DNA from: Muricea muricata
Lineage: Eukaryota; Cnidaria; Anthozoa; Malacalcyonacea; Plexauridae
Assembly: GCA_963855995.1 (NCBI GenBank)
Contig: OY979717.1
Location: forward strand, 51,467,140 to 51,531,139
Length of the DNA: 64,000 nucleotides
Direction of reading: 5' to 3'
In this document: piece after piece, positions 55,130-64,000 of the stretch
Numbering within the stretch: the stretch's first letter is position 1
How the letters are laid out: the number at the start of each line of letters is the position of its first letter
Notes under the pieces: model-generated
Told to the model about the DNA's origin: nothing
Databases searched by the model: none
The model's input: only the letters and a program-made list of their open reading frames with translations
Position numbers and translations under genes: made by a program

Positions 55130-58100
55130 GATATTAAACTAAACTTAAAAACTAAAACATCACCTAAATTTTGTATTTTTGGGAACAAAGATCCAAGACG
55201 TAAATATTTATACAGTATATTTATAATTCATTTTAACTGCTTGGGGTAACGTGGGCATGAGATGAAGACTAGAAATTGAGAAACGTTCAGTCACCCTCGA
55301 TGCGCCTATTTCAGGAATCACCTCTCTGCAAGTATATGCATGTTTGTTATGAAATCAACAAGAGATGTTAAGGGGGTGGGTGGGATGGTGGATCACGTTT
55401 CACAGCAGAAAAAAAGCAGTTTCACAATTCACGTGTCTTAAAAAACAGCTTCACGTTTCATCTACATAATTAACAGCTTGTTTACAGATCTATCACGTTC
55501 CTTTAGGTAGACTAGATTTTATTTCTTCTATATGTATAATTTGCCAATATGTATCCACTTCTGAAAGGACTCCGTAGAATTTTTACTCTTGTTTGAACAA
55601 TCGACTCGTAGTTCAGAAGCTTGACACCTATTATTCTCATTTCACAGAAAAATTTTATTGGGAAATCACGGCACCAAAATCAAGCATTTCACATGTCACA
55701 CAAGCAGATATTAGTCAATCACGACTCGCGAAAATACGTTTTACCACCATCATCAACCGTAATCCAAACTGATTTCAAAAGAGATTTGTCAGGTCAAGAT
55801 ATTGAAAATTGAAGCTGCGTTCGTTGATCAGCCAGAAAAAGCCTGCAACTTGTTTACCATAAGCGACCACTCTAAAATATACGAAGTTTAGCTACAAAAA
55901 GCTGACATATAAGAGTTCAAGTTTTTTAAATGCTATTTCTCAAAGTCAACTTTGTATTGTATACAGCGTTGACGGTCTAAAAAGAATACTAACAGTGTGA
56001 AAAAGAACAGAATAATCACACAAGAAAAACTTGTTCTCTTGGTAGTTGATTCAGGTCCCGCGAAGTTGATGCAGGTCACATGCGTGTTTTGCGAAAAATT
56101 GCCACAAAAGAAAACTATCAAGAGGGAGTAAAGCCACTAAAGGTCAGTCAAAAGCAACAGGTTCCAGAACCTGTATAGAATCATGCCATAATTGGACTAA
56201 AATTGCCCGTTTAACCACACTGACCAGTGCTTGAACATATGACACAAAAACAAGAGCTTAGAGATGTGAAGGTAATATAATGGGAGTTGGAAAAACAACG
56301 TAGAAACGCCAGGTATAAGAGCTGACGTAATAACGAAGTTAGACAAAATAGTTCGCTACGTACTTCACAATAATGAACCTTAAATGTACTCGATATCTTT
56401 ATCTCAAATCTCTGAGAATTATGCATGGTGATTTTTGTCCAAATTTTCGTTTCTCTTAGTGAAGAAGCATTCAAAGAACAGTACGTAGTTCGTATGCACA
56501 GCATGAAAGAATAACCAAAATTTCTCAAATTTTCCGCGGACGTCTGATAAAGAATTGAATTAAACCCCTTCGTTTCATAAGCTGCCACGAAATACCATTT
56601 TACATTCAGAATGTGTTACATCAACTCAAGTACGAATCAATGGCAGTCACTACTGCCCTGTTAAAACTATTGAAACTACTGAAACCCCTAAATCACTCAT
56701 AGTTTTCAAACTCACGTTCAACGGCGTCAGACCTAGGCATGTGGGAGGGGGACTCCTGACCGAATTTGACTAGAATACTCAAATTTGAATCAGTCATGCA
56801 TCGGCAGTTTCAGCATCAGACTTCCAAGGTTGGAAATTACTCCTGGTACCTTTCAAGTAATGTGAACATGAAAGTGTTTTCCAACCCCATCCCCCACAGC
56901 CCTCTCTCAGGCACGCCAAGTCAACCATCTCAAGACATTCAGCTTAGAGATCTGATTTGCCAGTTTTCTATTTAAGTTATACTGTACATGCAATATTTAT
57001 ATGTATTCACTCTATAAACTGCCGCGGAAAGAGATAAAAAGCACTCAAACCAGGGATATTGAACTCTCTTGAGATAAAAAGTGACTTTATTCGCAAATAT
57101 GCTAAACTTTAATATGGGTTTTTCAATTTACTGAACATGTTTAGAAAGTTTGAGAAAATCGTTATCCACCCACCTTTCGTAAAACAGACACCAAAATTTA
57201 ACTAGATAGATAAAAATCTCAATCCATTTTCTTAAAAACATGATATAATATCCAACAGAACGTTTATAGGTTAACTTTAAAACTTAATTAAAGATGACTT
57301 GGGCTAAATTTTTATGTTTGGATCCCAAAAAAACCAAGCATTTTTCAAGGTTTGTGATTTGTGGTTCAACAAATTATTTACTCAATAATGGCATACTCGT
57401 GATTTCTTTTGAGCAAACAACAATATTGCTCTTTTCATCCACAAAAATAATTTTACGATCGGATTGTAATTGAACGAAATATTGTGTTTTTTTAAAAGAA
57501 CGAAACAATTAAGGCATAAAAGACTGATAAATCTCTCTTTGACAGTTAATAAGCAACTCTTAGCTTCTTTGGGCTTTTAACGGCAAATTTTATTGGAACA
57601 TACATTATTGTGGCAGATTTTGTCAATAAATGAAACAAACAGAACAGAATATGAGCACAATGCTATAAAGTTATCAGCACAGCGGGTGTACATGTGCGTA
57701 AGTAAACATCAATTATTTTACAAACAATGTATTTTCTTGACGAACTCATACATTGCTATATAGCATACCAAATTAATGGCATACGCTCTGTCTTTATATG
57801 AAACTCTTCAAGAAATAAAACAAGGTAGTTTCCTTCGTTTTTTGAGCTATTTGATTCAGCAGAGGCGCTCGGTCATGCGCGGTAGCGTGCACAGACACAA
57901 GCAGGTGCAAACGGTTCGCGGTTATATACTAAGCAATTAAGAATAGAGAATTTATATTTTACAAATATATATATATCGTCAAGCGGGATATCATGATGAT
58001 GCAAATAACATAAAAGGCCTATATTTGCATTAAATGAATGAGATTATATAATTTTGTCTAGTCATTTTGCTCCTAATATTCGAACTTTACCTTCAGGCCA

Positions 58101-60030
58101 CAATATTTTGAGTACAAACTTGAAGCTGTTTACACTCAGTTCAGATTTTGACAAATCATATTTAAATATACAGTTGCCTTGACGCAAAACACGTTTAATC
58201 CATGCTAAATTTGACAGCTTTATTAAAAAAATATGTTAACGCAAGCAACAGGTTTTAATATGCTTGAATGCTGCGTAAAATATGACTTTGTACGGGTTTT
58301 TTACGACTTAAAAACCGTCCATCACCCATATTCATATATATAAGCCAGAACACCTGCTAAACAAGAATTCCAAATAAACTGTCAATAAAGATCTATTCTC
58401 TCTTGTTCTTTTGAACCTCTGTGCCTTGACACGTCTATATTTCAAATAAAAACTGTAATAAAAATATTCATAAGAAAATAATACTCGAGTGAAATGCGAT
58501 GACACAAAAAGCTGCATCGCGTCTGTGCATGGACACACACAGTCTTTGTCAACAAAAAATATTTGGCAATAAAACAATCTTTATTGCTAAATCAAAGCGG
58601 TAAAAACAGAAAGAGCCAAATGAAATATTATACCATTAATTCTCTATTTCAATTGCTTTTTCATTATAGGCAATAAGAAATTGGTCGGTTTCTAGCAATA
58701 CAAAAACCTATTAATACTGAAGTAAAATATCAAATTAACTTTAAAAGTAATATTACATGGTGTGTTCTAGCTATATACCCATTAGAAGGAAATGCCTTCG
58801 GAACTACGTTTTTCAGCGAAGTGGACGTTAACTATGCCAGACTATATATCATGTTATTTAAAAGACCTATATATACAAAAAATGAACTTGATGAGAATGA
58901 AAGTAGAATCATTTATAGATTTCTAAAAGTGCACATAATTTTTGGATACGTAAAATTTTAAGCATATTGTCCCAGTCAATGTCGTGAGTCTAGCTTGTAT
59001 ACGCCTTATACACTCTCAGTATTTTGCAAAGTTTAGATTTTCTTTATTAGCGCGATCACGAAATCTTGATGGTGCAGATAACGATATTAATGCTGCTGTC
59101 GGTTTTATTCTTCTAATAAAAGAGAGGCGCAAGAGCGAGAGAGATATCGCTTTTTGAAAGCACCTGCCACTCAACAATGCTGTTGTGAAATGATTTAATT
59201 TGTATAAGATCTACGAGGAACATTATATAAACTGTATTAAAATTAAAGCTTCGTCGCACCTAAAATAATATTCTTGAAGTTGAAATTATGTAGGTTTTTT
59301 AGAATATTCAATTTTAGGGTTTATGTATAGTACTTTTCGGTAATGACAAAGGATAACGCTTTCTTTTCGACTGTTTGCCATACAAAACAAAATTGATATG
59401 AGCACTTAGCAAAGATTTGATTAAGCAAAATTTTCAAAGTTTACCGTACCCACAACTTATTCCTCAACAAATACAATCGTCATTTAACAACATTAGTCCG
59501 AAAACTGGAAAAACTGGCCAGTTGTGTTTTTTCAAAGAGCGACGTTTGGATGGCGACAAGCGCCTTCCCACAGTGTGTCAGAAATAATTTAAAACATAGA
59601 AGATGATTGACCAATGACTGGCCAGCAAAACACATGTAATTAGTCTAGTGATCAAGTACGCTATTCTGTCTAGCGTCTACGCGAGCTTGTCAGACGAAAG
59701 ATCGTACAGAAATGTTGGAAATCTTTAATCCCTATTGTAATGCTGCTAATAGAAGACTGTTTTTATGAGTAAACTGTAAACTGCCTCAATTGTTCGCCAA
59801 CAAAGCTCAACGCTGTTTGCCAAGTGAGAGTGGGAACAATTAATGTAAGCCTGGCAGAAAATTCCAAAATAAATTAAGAGTGATGACATCAAATAAATGA
59901 CAAACTTGGCGTGCGTGCGTGTGTTTACGAAGGCAGATTTCACGCCACTCATTCATAAGAACAAATTATTTCGTTCAACATTTTCATGATGGCAACATGC
60001 TGAAAAGCAGCGTTTGTAAATTCAAATAAA
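55130..60030. other. AT-rich intergenic region upstream of the ETV-like gene
   Basis: No recognisable gene on either strand. A minus-strand 125-codon frame at 56211-56588 has no domain I recognise and unremarkable composition. A fragment of the 17591-17814 MITE family lies at about 57125-57190 (CTGAACATGTTTAGAAAGTT then ATCGTTATCCACC). Much of 57.2-60.0 kb is low-complexity A/T sequence that could contain 5' UTR exons or regulatory DNA of the following gene. Confidence 0.5.
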
Positions 60031-60611
60031 ATGATCCCTGTTCCAGACACAGCATTTGAAAACTTTCCATTCCAAAGTTTAAAGGTATGTGAATAAGCAC
60101 AGTTTAGTATTGCTTTGATTCTTCAAATTTAACAATGATTCTTATTGTTCTGCTATTCCAGGAACTAGAAAATGATCGTCCTATGACTGCAATAAAACAG
60201 GAGAAAACGGCAGCAGACGAGCAAAAAAACTCCACTGATTTAACATCAGATTCCCTAGGTATATTGTGGGATAAATATATTAACGTTATCATGTTTATGC
60301 GGGGAAGATGATGAATCTGTATAGTGTCTTAAAAAATTTCTATTTTAGAGCTATTTCAAGACTTATCTCAAATGCAGGAACAATGGATGAACGAAGGTAT
60401 TTCCTTTATCATTGTTATGTAATGTATACAATGCAACCACATGTACGTATTATATATTTTGTGTAGTTGATAAAATAAATTGACAAGGAGAACGTTTGTT
60501 CATAAAGCACTTTTCATTGCATAGTCCGCTCTACAATGGCAAACGAACAATCTCAATCATGGGACCCTAACTGTGTTTATAAATATTTTTCTGGCGATGG
60601 CGAGGATCAAG
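60031..60611 (+). CDS. ETV1/4/5-like: ETV1/4/5 (PEA3-group) ETS factor-like, first four coding exons
   Basis: Exons 60031-60084 (ATG, MIPVPDTAFENFPFQSLK), 60162-60258 (ELENDRPMTAIKQEKTAA...), 60349-60396 (ELFQDLSQMQEQWMNE) and 60525-60611 (VRSTMANEQSQSWDPNC...GEDQ) have GT-AG borders and consistent phases (0, 1, 1, 1). The third exon matches the N-terminal acidic transactivation motif of PEA3 proteins (ELFQDLSQLQE.W). IKQE resembles a SUMO-acceptor site common in that family. The ETS DNA-binding domain is not in this window, so identity rests mainly on one motif; the remaining exons should lie beyond 64000 after a long intron. Exon 4 has no clear vertebrate counterpart and is the least certain. 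Confidence 0.62.
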
Positions 60612-62180
60612 GTAAACCAATGTATTTTAGTAGCTTTTAAATCTCATTTTTTGTGCATTTCAACGTCTCTACTCTCTTGGGTGTGAGTGTAAATGAATGC
60701 ACTCCATACCCTGTCCGAGGAATAGTTGATGATTTTCCTCAAATATTTTCCGCACAAATTCCCCTTAAGACACGTGCACACATCCATATGATCGTAGACT
60801 ATAACTCTGTAATTTTGCAGGCTAGCTAGCTATTTGAGTCTGATATGAGACGTAATATGCATTTTCTAAAGTACTATACTACTTCTAAACTTTTAAACAA
60901 CAGAAATAAATTGTTATTGTAATTGTTTATAATTATATTATGCATTCTATTCCTTGCGATCTCTTGTTTATGGAATGTATAATTATATCGCAAAGATTAA
61001 AATATTATACTCATAGAATATTCTTCCCTCAAGAAAGGTGATTGTTCGGTTTCCCTGCACAATTTTAAGGCAATTGCTGGAAAGTTCTACATCAGCAATT
61101 CGATATTGGCATCGTGGCTTTAACTGACAAAGGTATCAATCCTATATATCCTCTCCCTTCCTCTTCTAAGGATCATTATTCTAAGTCAAAACTAAGCTTA
61201 AAACTTAGAGGTCACTTCAAACATATCGAATTTGTTGGTTTCCTCAACCACTACAAACAAAAGTGGAACTACATAACGCTATTAACACAAGACACCACCT
61301 CATGATGAGGCTAAAATCAATGCATATAGGAAGGTATCAGAAAAGAATTTCAACTATTTTAAATCCACACAACATGCAAGCAGTTGTTAGTTTTCGTGTT
61401 ATAAATTCTATGTTACAGAACTACACGCGGTGTCACAATGGCAGTTTCATAATGGAGACCAAAAGTTGCTTCTAATAACAGTTCTAGCTTATAAGGAGCA
61501 AAGGATATTAACAGCGTACTAACATATTCTCTTGTACATGTAAAACCTTCTACATACAAAATTCTTATTTATATATACTTATATTTTATTGTAATTAACG
61601 TAATAACACTGTAATTTTTACTTTTTCCTGCGATTTCTCCTGCTATTTTCTCATTTTGATAGCTGTGAACGAATGTACCATGTAAATAAATGTTCAGGCG
61701 CCGTGGGTAATCGTCAACATTCGTGATAAATCCTTGTAACACATTCACATCTATCAGAAGGAGAAAACTACGAAAAAGTTGCAAACTGATTTGAGTGAGC
61801 CTTAAAACCTAGTCCACAATTCTCCTTATGGTGGATACAAACGAGTATTGATTTGCTAACACAAAGTATGAAATTGCATTTTAAATTTATATTTAGCTTT
61901 TACGGTTATATACAATATTGAGTTTTTCATGTCTCAATAGCTCATTGCAATAACATCTGTCAGGGGGAGAAAATTGTCTCCAATTATACAATACGCCAGT
62001 GTTAACCAGGCTTAAACTGTATATAACGGAAATGCAGCTTAATGGAAGATTTACATATAAATTGTAGTTAATTTGATTTTACGTTTAAGCTTGCAGTCCA
62101 ATTCACTGATTATTACATGGCGATCATTAAAAATACAAGGACCACATTAGTAAAATACAGCTATTTTATTAATTAAGATT
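60612..62180. other. Probable intron of the ETV-like gene, no further exon seen
   Basis: A/T-rich sequence. Short open frames at 61114-61475 and 61569-61784 have no family resemblance or good splice context. I see no ETS-domain exon in either strand. Confidence 0.4.
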
Positions 62181-62416
62181 GTCTTTCCAAAAGTGGAAAC
62201 AGTGAACTATGAGCGCGCAAGGGATGATGGGTTATTGTTCATTTAGGCCCTGATATTTGGGAAATTACCTTTGTAGCAAGTAAATTCATCGTCGCCAGCT
62301 TCCCGTGTGCCCTCGATGTTGTGTCACAGAGATAACTCCTAGCTTAGAGGTGAAAATAAGCAATAACCCATCATCCTTGCATGCTCATAGTTTACAGTGT
62401 ACGCTTTTGGAAGGAC
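62181..62416. mobile_element. MITE with GTCTTTCCAAAAG ends
   Basis: 236 bp. Inverted arms of about 56 bp run from GTCTTTCCAAAAGTGGAAAC...GATGATGGGTTATTG to CAATAACCCATCATCC...GTACGCTTTTGGAAGGAC. No coding content. Target duplication not clear. Confidence 0.8.
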
Positions 62417-62830
62417 ATACGATAGGAACAGAAATATATGGTAAGGCTAGGTTGTAGGGTCGACCGCATACTAATCTATAAGTTTTCTCGGTAAAACTGT
62501 CTGTATAAAACGTCACCGTGCTTGAGCGTTAGAAATCGTAAACTCTCCTTAACAATTTGCAAAGGCACCCTAAATCCAAGTAACAAAAACTATCAAATTG
62601 AGTGGCTCATTTAATAAAAATGTACTCTAAATTATATTATGAAATGTAAAATTTATTTATATTTTGCTAAGTTTGTAGGTTCTTCATGTTCTAGTTCATG
62701 CATGTTTATGTTCTTCTAAGTTTCTAGTTTCTTCATGTCCTTCATGACAGTAAAATACAATGTTGCTCACCTTTCACTGACTCTATATAAACGAATATAG
62801 GCGTTCGTTTTTAAATATTCGAGACATAAA

Positions 62831-63032
62831 CACTGGCGGATCTAGCGTAGGTCAAAATAAATTACTACAGTTCATTCTTGGATATATTTAATTTTAAAAT
62901 ACCTTCAAAGCAATTTCATTGGTTAGATTTTATTCTTTTGAAATTCATAACCTATGACATTGTTATAAAGTTATTTTGAATTTAAAATTGGGCTGCTATA
63001 ATTTATTCTGACCTACGCTGGATCCGCCACTG
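62831..63032. mobile_element. hAT-type MITE, second copy of the 2056-2258 family
   Basis: 202 bp, inverted relative to the copy in the DGK intron (shared TTTTAAAATACCTTCAAAGC and TTATTTTGAATTTAAAATTG). Ends are CACTGGCGGATCTAGCG and GCTGGATCCGCCACTG. The 8-bp target duplication is GACATAAA (62823-62830 and 63033-63040). Confidence 0.9.
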
Positions 63033-63040
63033 GACATAAA

Positions 63041-64000
63041 CACCCCAATCTTTTTTCAGCACTCAAGCAAAGATTATATTCAGTTGGCCTTGCAAAATTA
63101 CTCAGGAAAGATTCTTTACACGGCATGCATTTTACTAAATTTGAGTATTTTTGACAGATTCAAATATTCGTTTGCTTAACTTGAGTCTAGATTGCGTAAT
63201 TGGCAAGCATGCGTCATGCAGCCGAGTTTGCATACTTAATTATGTGGCCAATAATAAGGTTTAATAAAATTAAGTATAACTTTCGTTAGTTTGTCAGCTG
63301 AGCTGGGTCCGAGAGTTAGGGGTTGCTTACATATTCGAGTAATGCCGGGACGAAATGAAAGACGGGATAATTTTAATGTATTGAAATAAGTCACGCGTGC
63401 CTTGTGATTCAGTAAAAACATTCTTCTTCTTTAGTTCAAGGTAACATTACAGTGTACTTTTAAAATTAAACAGCAATCTTGCTCAACTTCGAGATCTTAA
63501 TATAGTTCCTTTTCTTGTGGTGCGGACTCATCCCACCCTTCTTCCTGTCCGACAAAGCGGGATCATCTGATGTAATAAACATCTTTGGATAAAAAGATTT
63601 TGCTTCTCGCAGTAATAACCAGTAAATTTGTACCGACGTAAATTATCACTTGGCAGCTATTAAGAACCCTGATCCTCTTTAAATCGTAGGCTTTGTTGCT
63701 TGAAAGTCTTGTAAAAAACAGCAATCGCTTTCCCAAAAGAGTTAAAAGTGTGAAAAAAGTAAAGACTCATTAAAATTTTTATTAATTCATTCAAGATCGT
63801 TGGATTACTTAATGTGAGGGACGTTGGAACAGTTTTGATTTGAATCAGACATGCACGCACATATACTGCACGTTAGCGTCAAGCTGACTCATTAATCTAA
63901 AACATGCAACAAGCCAACAACTGTATAACAAAGATATGGTGTGTCCCCTAAATCACTCTTAATTTGAGCTCCGATAAAACATGTACATGCTTGCTTTTTA
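63041..64000. other. Terminal stretch without recognisable features
   Basis: Probably the rest of a large intron of the ETV-like gene. Two minus-strand frames of 61 and 66 codons (63236-63421, 63660-63860) have no recognisable homology and are treated as chance. Confidence 0.4.

Noticed and set aside
56211..56588. 125-codon minus-strand frame with many Cys and Phe
   Set aside because: No domain or motif recognised and no splice or neighbour support; A/T-rich chance or repeat-derived frame more likely.

Overview
The window is animal nuclear DNA. It has spliced genes with GT-AG introns, AT-rich intergenic DNA and very dense transposon debris. The mix fits a cnidarian, most likely an anthozoan such as a coral: Penelope-like elements, CR1/Jockey-like LINEs, short-LTR Gypsy elements, many hAT-type MITEs, an NLR immune gene, and type I DGK and PEA3-type ETS genes. 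The species cannot be fixed from sequence alone.

Layout. (1) 284-10514, + strand: the last 16 exons of a type I diacylglycerol kinase (second C1 domain, catalytic domain, stop). The reading frame and intron phases agree across all exons (1422 nt, 473 aa plus stop). Its introns hold an hAT MITE, a long foldback element and an antisense LINE. (2) About 9100-11750 is duplicated at about 13330-16010. The second copy holds dead versions of the last two DGK exons and is split by another LINE; an antisense hAT transposase relic follows. (3) 19.5-32.5 kb: a unit of about 1.2-1.3 kb present in tandem and inflated by insertions: a Gypsy element with 109-bp LTRs, a LINE tail, a Penelope-like inverted pair and several MITEs. 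Some MITEs have an empty site in the sister copy. (4) 32625-36185, + strand: a single-exon 1186-aa gene with a four-TM, connexin-like N-terminal domain, a NACHT NTPase and leucine-rich repeats. This is the most notable gene in the window. (5) 39.8-48.3 kb: two more Penelope-like inverted pairs. One is split by a 3.8-kb insertion whose ends are inverted 31-bp minisatellite arrays. (6) 50.0-55.1 kb: a decayed second Gypsy element with nested MITEs, one carrying a telomere-like tract. (7) 60031-60611, + strand: the first four recognisable coding exons of an ETV1/4/5 (PEA3)-like ETS factor, whose remaining exons are not seen here.

Only three host genes are well supported (DGK, NACHT-LRR, ETV-like) and they show no functional linkage. 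The connexin-like/NACHT/LRR protein would be a membrane-anchored NLR. Its order (pore-type membrane domain, then cytosolic leucine-rich repeats) resembles LRRC8 channels with an NTPase switch placed between, so a channel-coupled immune sensor is a reasonable hypothesis. That role is inferred, not shown.
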